The notes under the pieces are model-generated. The model ran no database searches. It saw only the letters and a list, made by a program, of their open reading frames with translations, and was not told where the DNA came from. DNA of 20,879 nt. Origin: Clostridium sp. CAG:413 (lineage in GTDB: Bacteria > Bacillota > Clostridia > Oscillospirales > Acutalibacteraceae). How positions within the stretch are numbered: position 1 is the first letter of the stretch; each line of letters starts with the position of its first letter. The stretch lies in assembly GCA_000431775.1 (NCBI GenBank), contig FR888232.1, positions 1 to 20,879 on the forward strand, in the 5' to 3' direction. Position numbers and translations under genes: made by a program. This document shows positions 1 through 7,002 of the stretch, piece by piece.

Positions 1-339
1 CGCTTCCTCGTGGGTCATGCCGAGCACCATGCGCGCATTGTTTCGGTCGGTGAAGCGAAGAAGCTCGCTGCCGACGCTCTCATATCTGCCCGACTCATCC
101 CAGAGTGAAGCGGGGAGAGCTACCGGGAACAGCACCTCCTGTCCGCCGATCTTGTCCATCTCGTCGCGGATTATATCCTCGATTTTCTTCGTTATGCGGC
201 GCAGGGGCATGAACTGCGAATAGATACCGTTGGCAACGTTTTTCATATAGCCGCCGCGCAGCATGAGCGCGTGGCTGTCGATAACGCAGTCGGAGGGCTT
301 CTCTTTGAATCTTTCGCCGACAAGCTTGTCAAGTTTCAT
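1..339 (-). CDS. proS: Prolyl-tRNA synthetase, N-terminal part (partial)
   Basis: Class II synthetase that charges tRNA-Pro in the cytoplasm. Only the first 113 residues lie in the window; the gene continues beyond base 1. The visible part has the bacterial-type ProS N-terminus: an RGGYMKNVANGIY segment, then the class II motif 1 region (KKIEDIIRDEMDKIGGQEVLFP), an ASLWDESGRYE stretch, and FTDRNNARMVLGMTHEEA at the edge, where THEE is the strongly conserved ProS signature. The ATG at 339 is chosen because GAAAGGA lies just upstream on the minus strand. Regulation is visible: a T-box leader with a proline specifier, an antiterminator and a terminator precede it, so expression should rise when tRNA-Pro is uncharged. 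Identification is firm; the completeness of the rest cannot be judged. Confidence 0.95.
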   Translation of the reverse strand, partial: MKLDKLVGERFKEKPSDCVIDSHALMLRGGYMKNVANGIYSQFMPLRRITKKIEDIIRDEMDKIGGQEVLFPVALPASLWDESGRYESVGSELLRFTDRNNARMVLGMTHEEA

Positions 340-364
340 CTTTTTTCATCCTTTCAAAAAAATA

Positions 365-607
365 AGTCCCGGGCTCAAAAAGCCTGGGACAAACTATAAA
401 GTCTGCGGTACCACCCAAGTTCGGACAAATATTGTCCGCTCTCAAAGCGACGAAAACCGTCTTTTCCGATAACGCCGGAATGCGTCAGCGCATTTGACAC
501 TGCGGCTCCGGGGCGGGTTCGGAGTCTCTGCCGCTGAGACTTGCACCAACCGTCTCATCTCTCTGCCGGCATAAAAACCTACTTTTCCTCTTCATAGCCT
601 TTAACAG
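365..607 (-). ncRNA. T-box riboswitch leader of proS
   Basis: On the minus strand the leader has the T-box core TGGGTGGTACCGC (about 405-417), which binds the uncharged tRNA acceptor end, followed by an intrinsic terminator hairpin. Upstream are the conserved Stem I elements AGTAGG, AGAGAGATGAGACGG and GGTTGGTG. The specifier region reads GAA-CCC-GCCCCGGAG, with CCC (515-517) as the likely specifier codon. CCC is proline, matching the downstream gene. The 5' end is placed from the promoter at 614-642. T-box identity is clear; the exact specifier register is inferred from family consensus. Confidence 0.93.
366..390 (-). terminator. T-box attenuator terminator of proS
   Basis: Ten-base-pair stem (366-375 with 381-390, one G-U pair) and a five-base loop, followed on the minus strand by TTATTTTTTT. 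It lies between the T-box sequence and the proS ribosome binding site, so it is the terminator alternative of the riboswitch. Confidence 0.92.
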
Positions 608-613
608 TCAATA

Positions 614-642
614 ATTCTACTATGCCGCCGTTTAAAAGTCAA
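614..642 (-). promoter_or_regulatory. Promoter of the proS T-box leader
   Basis: On the minus strand TTGACT (637-642), 17-base spacer, TAGAAT (614-619). Predicted start is near 607, giving a leader of about 265 bases before the proS ATG, normal for a T-box. Confidence 0.85.
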
Positions 643-666
643 TGCCTGCCGCAGTATTTTTTCAAA

Positions 667-681
667 ATTTTACGGTAAAAT
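667..681. promoter_or_regulatory. Perfect 7-base inverted repeat, possible operator
   Basis: ATTTTAC-G-GTAAAAT lies 12 bases upstream of the -35 box of the following transporter gene and about 25 bases behind the divergent proS promoter. A regulator site is possible, but I do not recognise it as the consensus of a known family. Confidence 0.3.
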
Positions 682-693
682 ATATTTTGAATA

Positions 694-723
694 TTGATTT
701 TCGATATGCTCTTATATTATAAT
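694..723 (+). promoter_or_regulatory. Promoter of the GPH transporter gene
   Basis: TTGATT (694-699), 18-base spacer, perfect TATAAT (718-723). The predicted start, about 730, leaves a short leader of about 30 bases carrying GAAAGGA. Confidence 0.8.
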
Positions 724-760
724 TGACTAAAAATATATCTTGCGAAAGGATATTTGTATC

Positions 761-2164
761 ATGGCTGCACAAAACAAAACAAGACCGTTCGGTATGCAGG
801 ATTATTTCGGCTATGCGATGGGCGATTTCGGCTGCAATATGAGCTTTGCGCTGATAACGAACTATCTCATGCTGTTCTATACCCAGTATATCGGACTCAG
901 GCTCAGCGACTGGGCTTGGATAATCGTTGTCGGCAAAGTATGGGACGCTATAAACGATCCGCTGATAGGCGGAATGGTCGATAATGTCCGCATAGGCAAG
1001 GGCAGTAAGTTCATGCCGTGGATAACCATAGGCGGCAGCGCGCTGATAATTTTCACCACGCTCTCGTTTATGCCGATAGCCTCTATGAGCTATATCTTCA
1101 AGGTCATCTACTGCCTTGCGATTTATTGCGTCTGGTCGGTCGCTTATACAATGGCAAACGTGCCTTACGGTGCGCTCCATTCGTGCATTACAAACGACCC
1201 CTCAAAGCGCACGAATCTCTCTACCTTCAGATCGATAGGCGCGGGTCTTGCGCAGGTGCTCTCCATGCTCCTGCCTCTTATCGTCTATGATAAGGACAAC
1301 AACCTCATCGGCTCGAGAATGGTTTATGTTGCGCTCGTCTGTTCGGCTATAGGCTTCATCGGCTTCATGCTCGTTCGCTTGCTCGTGACCGAACGTGTCG
1401 TTGTCGAAGCGCACGACAAGACAGAGAAGATGAGCTATCTCAAGGCGGTCAAGGGCTTCTTCACAAACCGTCCGCTGCTCGCAATAACCGCTGTTTCGTT
1501 CGTCCAGGTCATCTGCTTCATGTCAATGACCTCGGTCAACAGCATTATATTCCAGTCCTATTTCCACAACACTCAGATATTGGCGGCTGTCAATATTGTC
1601 TCCTATCTGCCCCTTGTTGTTATCATGCCTTTCATCGGCAGAATAACAAGAAAAATAGGCAAGAAGAAGCTGGTCGTCATATCTTCGTCGATAAGCGTAG
1701 TCGCGGGTGTAGTTTCGTGCCTGCTTCCCATGGCGCCCGAGGCGAAGAGCTCGCTGTTCCTCTATATAGGCGCGCTTATGCTTCTCTATACGAGCAACGC
1801 TGTGTTCACAATTATCCTCTGGGCTATGGTTGTTGACTGCATCGACTATCAGTATGAAAAGACCGGAAGCCGCGACGAGGGTTCGCTCTATGCGCTGTTC
1901 TCGTTCTTCCGTAAACTCGCTCAGGGTCTCGGCTCAGCGTTCTCCGCAGTTATGCTCGCGGCCTGCGGATATGTTGAAAGCCTCGGTGCAGATCAGACTG
2001 CACAGACGGCTTTGAACATCAAAAATATGTATCTCATAGTCATGACCGTCGGCGTCGCGCTGACAGTTATCATCACGCAGTTTGTCTATAATATAGATAA
2101 AGACAGGGGTTCGGCGGATCCCATAGACATCGAACCCGACCCTGCGCCGGAAAATTTTGAATAA
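761..2164 (+). CDS. GPH-family (MelB-type) sugar:cation symporter
   Basis: A 467-residue, 12-helix membrane transporter of the glycoside-pentoside-hexuronide family within the major facilitator fold, importing a sugar or glycoside with Na+ or H+. The N-terminal YAMGDFGCN (18-26) is the family start motif. WDAINDP (61-67) holds the two helix-II aspartates (D62, D66) that match the cation-site aspartates of MelB. The cytoplasmic loops are basic and the polar C-tail ends at about residue 467. The ATG at 761 has GAAAGGA about ten bases upstream; an in-frame TTG at 740 would lie before the ribosome binding site and is rejected. It stands alone, and asnS downstream is unrelated. A GH4 alpha-galactosidase 6.6 kb away could supply a partner activity, but that link and the substrate are unproven. 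Confidence 0.9.
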   Translation: MAAQNKTRPFGMQDYFGYAMGDFGCNMSFALITNYLMLFYTQYIGLRLSDWAWIIVVGKVWDAINDPLIGGMVDNVRIGKGSKFMPWITIGGSALIIFTTLSFMPIASMSYIFKVIYCLAIYCVWSVAYTMANVPYGALHSCITNDPSKRTNLSTFRSIGAGLAQVLSMLLPLIVYDKDNNLIGSRMVYVALVCSAIGFIGFMLVRLLVTERVVVEAHDKTEKMSYLKAVKGFFTNRPLLAITAVSFVQVICFMSMTSVNSIIFQSYFHNTQILAAVNIVSYLPLVVIMPFIGRITRKIGKKKLVVISSSISVVAGVVSCLLPMAPEAKSSLFLYIGALMLLYTSNAVFTIILWAMVVDCIDYQYEKTGSRDEGSLYALFSFFRKLAQGLGSAFSAVMLAACGYVESLGADQTAQTALNIKNMYLIVMTVGVALTVIITQFVYNIDKDRGSADPIDIEPDPAPENFE

Positions 2165-2185
2165 ATAGAGCCTTCGCTATTGATT

Positions 2186-2215
2186 TTCAATTCCGCTTTT
2201 GATATCATTTATAAT
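2186..2215 (+). promoter_or_regulatory. Possible asnS promoter
   Basis: A perfect TATAAT at 2210-2215 sits 29 bases before the asnS start. The -35 element is poor (TTCAAT, 2186-2191, 18-base spacer). Read-through from the transporter gene is also possible because no strong terminator lies between them. Confidence 0.35.
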
Positions 2216-2244
2216 TATGAGTCATAAGCAAAGGAGACATATAA

Positions 2245-3639
2245 ATGGAAAGGCTTGAAATTTCAAAGCTGTTCAGCTCATATGAAGAGCTCGGCGGCAA
2301 GGAGATAACAGTCTGCGGATGGATCAAGACCCTCCGTGACTCAAAGGCGATAGGCTTTATGGAGATAAACGACGGCAGCTGCTTCAAGAGCCTGCAGGTT
2401 GTTTTCGAGAGCACAAAGGTTGAAAACTATAAGGATATAGTCAAGCTGAACGTCGGCGCGGCTGTCAGAGTTACTGGTACTTTTATCCTGACTCCTCAGG
2501 CAAATCAGCCGTTCGAGCTCAACGCTTCTTCAGTTGAGGTCGAGGGTCAGTCGACTCCCGATTATCCGCTTCAGAAAAAGCGCCACACTCTCGAATATAT
2601 GAGAACGATAGCGCATCTGCGCCCGAGAGCGAATATTTATTCCGCGGCTTTCCGCGTTCGCTCGACCGCCGCTTATGCTATCCACAAGTTCTTCAATGAG
2701 CGCGGATTCATCTATGCCCACACTCCGCTCATTTCGTGCAGCGACTGTGAGGGCGCAGGCGAGATGTTCAAGGTAACGACTCTTGATATCGCAAACCCTC
2801 CGAAGAACGAGGACGGCACAGTCGATTTCAAGCAGGATTTCTTTGAGAAGCCCGCTTATCTTACCGTCTCCGGTCAGCTTGAGGGCGAGGCGATGGCTCT
2901 CGCTTTCGGCAAGATATATACTTTCGGTCCTACTTTCAGAGCCGAGAAGTCCTATACTCAGCGCCACGCTGCGGAGTTCTGGATGATCGAGCCCGAGATT
3001 GCTTTTGCCGATCTTGAGGACGATATGGAGCTCGCAGAGGCGATGATAAAGTATGTCATCTCCTATGTTATGGAGAGCTGCAAGTCTGAGCTTGAGTTCC
3101 TCAACAAGTTTGTTGATAAGGGTCTGCTTGAGAGACTCCATTCCGTTGTCAGCTCCGATTTTGCGCGCGTCACTTATACCGACGCCGTCAAGGAGCTTGA
3201 GAAGTACAACGACGAGTTCGACTACAAAGTCTATTGGGGCTGCGACCTCCAGACAGAGCATGAACGCTGCCTGACCGAGCGTATCTTCAAGCGCCCCGTT
3301 TTCGTTACAGATTATCCCAAGGAGATCAAGGCTTTCTATATGCGCCTGAACGATGACGGAAAGACCGTTGCGGCGGTCGACCTGCTTGTTAGGGGCATCG
3401 GCGAGATAATCGGCGGCAGCCAGCGTGAAGAGAGACTGGATGTGCTCACCGAGCGTATCGAAGAACTCGGACTCGACCCCAAGGATTATTGGTGGTATCT
3501 CGACCTTCGCCGCTACGGTGGAGTCAAGCACAGCGGCTTCGGCCTCGGCTTCGAGAGACTGGTCATGTACCTCACGGGTATCTCGAACATCCGTGACGTG
3601 CTCCCGTTCCCGAGAACTACCGGTTCTGCGGATTTCTAA
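2245..3639 (+). CDS. asnS: Asparaginyl-tRNA synthetase
   Basis: Class IIb synthetase that attaches asparagine to tRNA-Asn. The 464-residue product has the usual bacterial AsnS length. An N-terminal OB-fold anticodon-binding domain (about 15-100, [13 protein letters not shown] near 21) is followed by the catalytic domain. Motif 2 is [21 protein letters not shown] near 231-251, and motif 3 is [15 protein letters not shown] near 431-445. The C-terminus [11 protein letters not shown] is typical of AsnS and differs from AspRS, which also lacks a comparable insertion. The ATG follows AAAGGAG at ideal spacing. Two terminators follow immediately. Identification is firm. Confidence 0.96.
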   Translation: MERLEISKLFSSYEELGGKEITVCGWIKTLRDSKAIGFMEINDGSCFKSLQVVFESTKVENYKDIVKLNVGAAVRVTGTFILTPQANQPFELNASSVEVEGQSTPDYPLQKKRHTLEYMRTIAHLRPRANIYSAAFRVRSTAAYAIHKFFNERGFIYAHTPLISCSDCEGAGEMFKVTTLDIANPPKNEDGTVDFKQDFFEKPAYLTVSGQLEGEAMALAFGKIYTFGPTFRAEKSYTQRHAAEFWMIEPEIAFADLEDDMELAEAMIKYVISYVMESCKSELEFLNKFVDKGLLERLHSVVSSDFARVTYTDAVKELEKYNDEFDYKVYWGCDLQTEHERCLTERIFKRPVFVTDYPKEIKAFYMRLNDDGKTVAAVDLLVRGIGEIIGGSQREERLDVLTERIEELGLDPKDYWWYLDLRRYGGVKHSGFGLGFERLVMYLTGISNIRDVLPFPRTTGSADF

Positions 3640-3650
3640 AAAAATACAGA

Positions 3651-3685
3651 AGCACCTGTATCGTAATTGGTACAGGTGCTTTTTG
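3651..3685 (+). terminator. asnS intrinsic terminator
   Basis: Perfect ten-base stem (3651-3660 with 3671-3680), ten-base loop and a T run, 12 bases after the asnS stop codon. Confidence 0.9.
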
Positions 3686-3687
3686 CA

Positions 3688-3727
3688 GTAAAAAATCTCC
3701 CTTGCCGAAGCAGGGGAGATTTTTTTG
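3688..3727. terminator. Bidirectional terminator between asnS and pyk
   Basis: Twelve-base stem (3694-3705 with 3710-3721) capped by a CGAA tetraloop, flanked by an A run on the left and a T run on the right, so it works on both strands. It backs up the asnS terminator and ends the convergent pyk transcript, whose stop codon is 4 bases away. Confidence 0.9.
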
Positions 3728-3730
3728 TCT

Positions 3731-5146
3731 TTATTCTATTGTCTCTATCTTTATCAGATTGGTGTTGCCCGACTTCCCGTTTATCGCGCCGCCGGTCATT
3801 ATGATATTGTCGCCGGGCTTGAGGTTGAGCGCGTCTTTTGCAACTTTCTGCGCGTGATAGAACAGAACATCGGTCGAGTCGAACTTCTCGCTGAGTACGG
3901 GCATAACGCCCCAGGAGAGCGCGAGCTTATACCAAACGGCTCTGTTCGTCGCCATTCCGATTATATCCGTAGGTGCTCTGAAGCGCGACACCATGCGCAC
4001 CGTCATGCCGGATATAGATGCAACAACTATCGCTTTTGCGTTTATGTCGATAGCCATTCCGCAAGTCGCGTGTGATATTGCGTCGACGCGGTTCTTTATC
4101 TTGAAATCATTGTTGCGGAAACGCTTGGCGTAATGGATGTGCTTCTCCGTCTCTTCGACTATCTCTGCCATCGTGCGGACTGTCTCGACAGGATATTTAC
4201 CCGCGGCTGATTCGCCGGAGAGCATGACCGCACTCGTGCCGTCGTAGACAGCATTCGCAACGTCGGAAATTTCCGCTCTTGTCGGGCGGGGATTGGTTAT
4301 CATTGACTCGAGCATCTCGGTCGCCGTGATAACGCGCTTGCCGAGCAGGCGGCACTTTGTGATTATATATTTCTGAAGCGCGGGAAGCTCAGTGAAGGGG
4401 ACTTCGACGCCGAGGTCGCCGCGGCCTATCATTATCCCGTCGCACTCTTCACATATATCTTCGATGTTGTCTATTCCCGTGCGGTTCTCGATTTTTGCGA
4501 TTATGTCTATACTGTCGCCGCCGTTCGCGTGGAGAAACTCCTTGAGGTCTATGAGATCCTGCCTGCAGGAGACAAACGATGCCGCGATGTAGTCGACATT
4601 GTTCTGAATGCCGAACAGCAGATCGTCCTTGTCCTGCTCGCTGAGATAAACCTGATTAAGCACCTTGTTCGGGAAACTCATGCTCTTTCTGTTTGAAAGC
4701 TCGCCGCCGGCTATGACCTTGCATTTTACATCAGTATCGGTCTTTCCGATTACCTCGAAAATCACAAGTCCGTTGTTGACGAGTATGCGATCGCCGATTG
4801 AAATATCGTCGACGAGTCCCGCATAGGTCACGCTGACGCGGTTCTGATTGCCGACTATGTCTTCTGTGGTGAACGAGAACTCATCGCCGTCGTTGAGCAT
4901 TATCTTGCCGTTTTCAAAAGTTTTGATTCTGTATTCCGGACCCTTTGTGTCGAGCATTATCGCTATCGGAAGATCGAGCTCCTCGCGGACTTTTTTTACC
5001 ATATTGAGCTTTTCGAGCTGCTCCGAATGGGTGCCGTGGGAGAAGTTGAACCTCGCAACATTAAGACCCGCTTTGCACATCTTGGCGAATACTTTCGGGT
5101 CGCTGCTGGCGGGTCCTATCGTGCATACAATCTTCGTCTTTCTCAT
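3731..5146 (-). CDS. pyk: Pyruvate kinase
   Basis: Last step of glycolysis: phosphoenolpyruvate plus ADP to pyruvate plus ATP. The 471-residue product is the core length, without the C-terminal PEP-utiliser domain found in some Bacillota. MRKTKIVCTIGPAS opens the barrel. ARFNFSHG (31-38) and LDTKGPE (65-71) are the phosphate and substrate loops, the B domain spans about 72-165, and AKIENRTG (217-224, K218 and E220) with GRGDLG (241-246) gives the catalytic Lys and metal-binding Glu/Asp. RAEISDVANAV and SGESAAGKYP follow, then the C domain. The ATG at 5146 is preferred over an upstream in-frame ATG at 5212 because it starts at the conserved MRKTKIV, has AAGGGA upstream, and a promoter overlaps the longer form. 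Confidence 0.97.
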   Translation of the reverse strand: MRKTKIVCTIGPASSDPKVFAKMCKAGLNVARFNFSHGTHSEQLEKLNMVKKVREELDLPIAIMLDTKGPEYRIKTFENGKIMLNDGDEFSFTTEDIVGNQNRVSVTYAGLVDDISIGDRILVNNGLVIFEVIGKTDTDVKCKVIAGGELSNRKSMSFPNKVLNQVYLSEQDKDDLLFGIQNNVDYIAASFVSCRQDLIDLKEFLHANGGDSIDIIAKIENRTGIDNIEDICEECDGIMIGRGDLGVEVPFTELPALQKYIITKCRLLGKRVITATEMLESMITNPRPTRAEISDVANAVYDGTSAVMLSGESAAGKYPVETVRTMAEIVEETEKHIHYAKRFRNNDFKIKNRVDAISHATCGMAIDINAKAIVVASISGMTVRMVSRFRAPTDIIGMATNRAVWYKLALSWGVMPVLSEKFDSTDVLFYHAQKVAKDALNLKPGDNIIMTGGAINGKSGNTNLIKIETIE

Positions 5147-5183
5147 GGATATCCCTTCATTCCATTTTATATTAATCAAATCC

Positions 5184-5212
5184 ATTATATTATATTTCAT
5201 CTCCGGGTTCAA
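5184..5212 (-). promoter_or_regulatory. pyk promoter
   Basis: On the minus strand TTGAAC (5207-5212), 17-base spacer, perfect TATAAT (5184-5189), 38 bases before the ATG at 5146. It supports the shorter start choice. Confidence 0.85.
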
Positions 5213-5336
5213 TACAGTAGAGTAAAAAACAGGTAAAATTTGCTGATTTACATATTATATTGATTCCACGCAAACACAGGTTTATTCGATAAGCGGGGGT
5301 GCAAAAATAAAAAGTTCAGGATTTTTGAAAAAAGAC

Positions 5337-5365
5337 TTGATTTTTGCGGCGCGGTCATATATAAT
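5337..5365 (+). promoter_or_regulatory. tRNA-Ser promoter
   Basis: TTGATT (5337-5342), 17-base spacer, TATAAT (5360-5365), about 25 bases before the mature tRNA 5' end. Confidence 0.85.
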
Positions 5366-5389
5366 ATACGAGCATTTGATTGCAGACAC

Positions 5390-5481
5390 GGAGAGTTGTC
5401 CGAGCTGGTCGAAGGAGCACGATTGGAAATCGTGTAAACGTCAAAAGCGTTTCGAGGGTTCGAATCCCTTGCTCTCCGCCA
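5390..5481 (+). tRNA. tRNA-Ser (anticodon GGA)
   Basis: Class II tRNA with a seven-base-pair acceptor stem (GGAGAGT with GCTCTCC), discriminator G (5478) and encoded CCA (5479-5481). The anticodon stem CACGA/TCGTG encloses loop TTGGAAA, with GGA at 5425-5427 reading UCC and UCU. A long variable arm (about 5435-5453) is typical of tRNA-Ser, followed by GGTTCGAATCC for the T arm. It has its own promoter and terminator. The flank downstream carries an unusual repeated element. Confidence 0.97.
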
Positions 5482-5506
5482 AAAGTCCACCGTAATTTTG
5501 ATAGAA
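5481..5506 (+). repeat. 26-base repeat, copy A (left arm of tRNA-Ser terminator)
   Basis: This segment is the exact reverse complement of 6925-6950 over 26 bases. Together with that copy it brackets two AT-rich genes. It begins at the last base of the tRNA CCA end. Confidence 0.9.
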
Positions 5507-5523
5507 TTGCGGTGGACTTTTTA
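5482..5523 (+). terminator. tRNA-Ser terminator
   Basis: AAAGTCCACCG pairs with CGGTGGACTTT, and the helix continues inward (CGTAATT with AATTGCG, one G-U pair) to a short loop. A T run follows. The left arm recurs in inverted orientation at 6925-6950. Confidence 0.9.
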
Positions 5524-5541
5524 TGTTCCATATGTTATATT
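5513..5541 (+). promoter_or_regulatory. Possible promoter of the gene at 5591
   Basis: TGGACT (5513-5518), 17-base spacer, TATATT (5536-5541). The -35 lies inside the right arm of the tRNA terminator. A related arrangement with the same leader (CTTTTT..., GTTTGAA.AAT) precedes the NUDIX gene. Confidence 0.4.
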
Positions 5542-5590
5542 GAGTTTGAAGAATAGGGGTTTTCGATCTAAAAATTCAAAAGGTGATAAT

Positions 5591-6181
5591 ATGTATTTTC
5601 ACGCATCACAAATAGGAAAAATCAAGACTTTAGAACCAAGGATTTCAAATCACAATATCCCGCTTATTTATTTTTCGGATAAAAGAGAAAATGTGCTCGT
5701 GTATTTGAGTAATGCTGTGGAAAAGGTATGCAAAGAAGGCCGTTTTACATTCGATGGCTTGTGGTATAAATGGGGTTCATACGGATTTAAAAAAGACGGA
5801 AGATTAAGATTTGAGGAATACTATCCGAATGCTTTGGAAGATACATACAAGGGGATAGAAGGATATATTTATTCGTGCAGCAAAATCAACCCATATCAAA
5901 AATTGGATATTAAAATTCCCAATACCTTTATAACAGCTCAAAAAACAACAGTAGATAATTGTGAATTTATTCCTGATGCATATAATGAAATGATAAACGC
6001 TGAAGCGAATGGCTTGATTACCATATTACGATATAACGAATTTATCAGCAATATAAAAAGAAGAGAATGGTTGAAAAAAACCATAATTGATGAATACCGG
6101 AACAATAGCGCGCATCCGGATTATCGTTTTTTTCTCGAGTCGAGATTTTCTGCCATAATAAATCACGACAGTGATTTTTGA
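5591..6181 (+). CDS. Uncharacterised protein, possible ADP-ribosyltransferase-like fold
   Basis: A 196-residue soluble protein I cannot assign to a named family. The N-terminus has the pattern YFHAS...IKTLEPRIS...IPLIYFSD, then a helix (ENVLVYLSNAVEKV), and later GYIYSC near residue 97. That order (Y-H-x-S, an aromatic V/I-Y-F-S strand, then G-Y-I-Y) resembles small ADP-ribosyltransferase-like proteins of Clostridia, but no full catalytic triad is demonstrated. There is no signal peptide or membrane helix. The ATG at 5591 has AAAGGTG upstream; an in-frame GTG/ATG-like extension back to 5498 would run into the terminator and is rejected. The gene is clearly more AT-rich than the flanking pyk and melA, with A/T-ending codons, and lies inside a repeat-bounded segment beside tRNA-Ser, both suggesting transfer. 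Confidence 0.75.
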   Translation: MYFHASQIGKIKTLEPRISNHNIPLIYFSDKRENVLVYLSNAVEKVCKEGRFTFDGLWYKWGSYGFKKDGRLRFEEYYPNALEDTYKGIEGYIYSCSKINPYQKLDIKIPNTFITAQKTTVDNCEFIPDAYNEMINAEANGLITILRYNEFISNIKRREWLKKTIIDEYRNNSAHPDYRFFLESRFSAIINHDSDF

Positions 6182-6268
6182 TTCAATAAAGTCATTTTTT
6201 GAAAAAGGTTGGACGGTTATCAAAACAATGCCTTCCTTTAACCGAAAACGACCACCCTTATAAATGGT

Positions 6269-6290
6269 TTCTATCAAAATTACGGCTTTT
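6269..6290 (+). repeat. 26-base repeat, degenerate copy B
   Basis: It matches copy C (6925-6950) exactly for 17 bases (6269-6285), then lacks the four bases TGGA before CTTTTT. The loss removes the hairpin partner sequence. Upstream CCACCCTT and downstream GTTTGAAAAAT also resemble the flanks of copies C and A respectively. Confidence 0.8.
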
Positions 6291-6348
6291 TGATGTTATA
6301 TGATGTTATGTTTAGTTTGAAAAATGCAATTAAAAGAGGTGGCAAATA

Positions 6349-6807
6349 ATGGCGCGAGCAAGGTATCAGGTCTTGGTCATTCCATATTGCATACAGGACG
6401 GCAACGTGCAATTCTGCTTGTTTCGAAGAAGCGATATGGGAATTTGGCAATTCATAGCAGGCGGCGGAGAAGAGGATGATATTTCAATCATTGAGTCGGC
6501 AAAAAGAGAAGCCTTTGAAGAAGCCGGGATTTCTAAGACATGTAATTTTTTCAAGCTCGACACTTGCTGCAGCATACCGGCTAACTGCTTTAAGAATGCA
6601 GAAGCAATATGGGGTAAAGAATATTTCGTCATTCCGGAGTACGCATTTGCAGTGAGGGTAGAAAGCGCATTTTTGCAGCTATCTCATGAGCATACAGAAT
6701 ATAATTGGCTGACTTATGCAGAAGCGCACATGCTACTTCAATACGACAGCAACAAGACCGCTCTTTGGGAATTGAATCGGCGCATTGCGCTTGGAATGTT
6801 GAAATAG
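6349..6807 (+). CDS. NUDIX pyrophosphohydrolase
   Basis: Hydrolyses a nucleoside diphosphate-linked or nucleotide substrate; the true substrate is unknown. The 152-residue protein has a beta-strand start (RYQVLVIPYCI), the strand GIWQFIAGGG (31-40) and a NUDIX box ending in REAFEEAGI (53-61), with metal-binding E57 and E58. The box deviates from the consensus G-x5-E-x7-REUxEExGU: the first Glu position is isoleucine (I45), and the usual GE is DI. The C-terminal YNWLTYAEAHMLLQYDSNKTALWELNRR is common to NudB-like NUDIX proteins. AGAGGTGG precedes the ATG. It is AT-richer than the core genes and sits in the same repeat-bounded segment as the gene at 5591. I infer co-acquisition; no functional link is shown. 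Confidence 0.88.
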   Translation: MARARYQVLVIPYCIQDGNVQFCLFRRSDMGIWQFIAGGGEEDDISIIESAKREAFEEAGISKTCNFFKLDTCCSIPANCFKNAEAIWGKEYFVIPEYAFAVRVESAFLQLSHEHTEYNWLTYAEAHMLLQYDSNKTALWELNRRIALGMLK

Positions 6808-6858
6808 ACAACTTCCGTTTTGCCGCAATTTTTCAGGTGAAAATACCGTTTTAAGATG

Positions 6859-6916
6859 GCACTGCCCCCTTAAATCGAGATTTGCACCTCCCTCTAAACC
6901 GTAGTTGCACCTCCCT
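6859..6916 (+). repeat. Short tandem repeats of about 23-base period, possible transposon-end remnant
   Basis: TTGCACCTCCCT occurs at 6882-6893 and 6905-6916 (period 23), with a weaker unit GCACTGCCCCCTTAAA just before. No ORF is associated. Arrays of this kind occur at the ends of IS21-type elements in Clostridia, so this could be a terminal remnant. That reading is a guess from general resemblance. The 413 bases from 6808 to 7220 otherwise hold copy C, two terminators and nothing I can identify. Confidence 0.45.
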
Positions 6917-6924
6917 TGCACGAT

Positions 6925-6950
6925 TTCTATCAAAATTACGGTGGACTTTT
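6925..6950 (-). repeat. 26-base repeat, copy C (inverted relative to copy A)
   Basis: Perfect reverse complement of 5481-5506, ending in a T run on the plus strand. Only one arm of the tRNA terminator is present here, so this copy cannot form the original hairpin by itself. Confidence 0.9.
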
Positions 6951-7002
6951 TCTATGCCCAAAAACCGCTTAAAATAAGGCTTTCTGACTGTTTTAGCATA
7001 TA

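Noticed and set aside
662..1180. 172-residue minus-strand frame across the GPH promoter
   Set aside because: It overlaps the promoter and 5' end of a well-supported transporter gene and shows no family signature.
2530..3531. 333-residue minus-strand frame
   Set aside because: It lies wholly antisense inside asnS, has no ribosome binding site and no recognisable domain; codon bias of the real gene keeps the opposite strand open.
5248..5490. 80-residue minus-strand frame starting MDFWRRARDSNPR
   Set aside because: It is antisense to tRNA-Ser and its terminator. The WRRARDSNPR start is a well-known false protein produced by reading the complement of tRNA 3' ends.
5390..6950. Integrated phage or conjugative island at tRNA-Ser
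   Set aside because: There is no integrase, recombinase or phage gene and no direct duplication of the tRNA 3' end; only the terminator arm is repeated.
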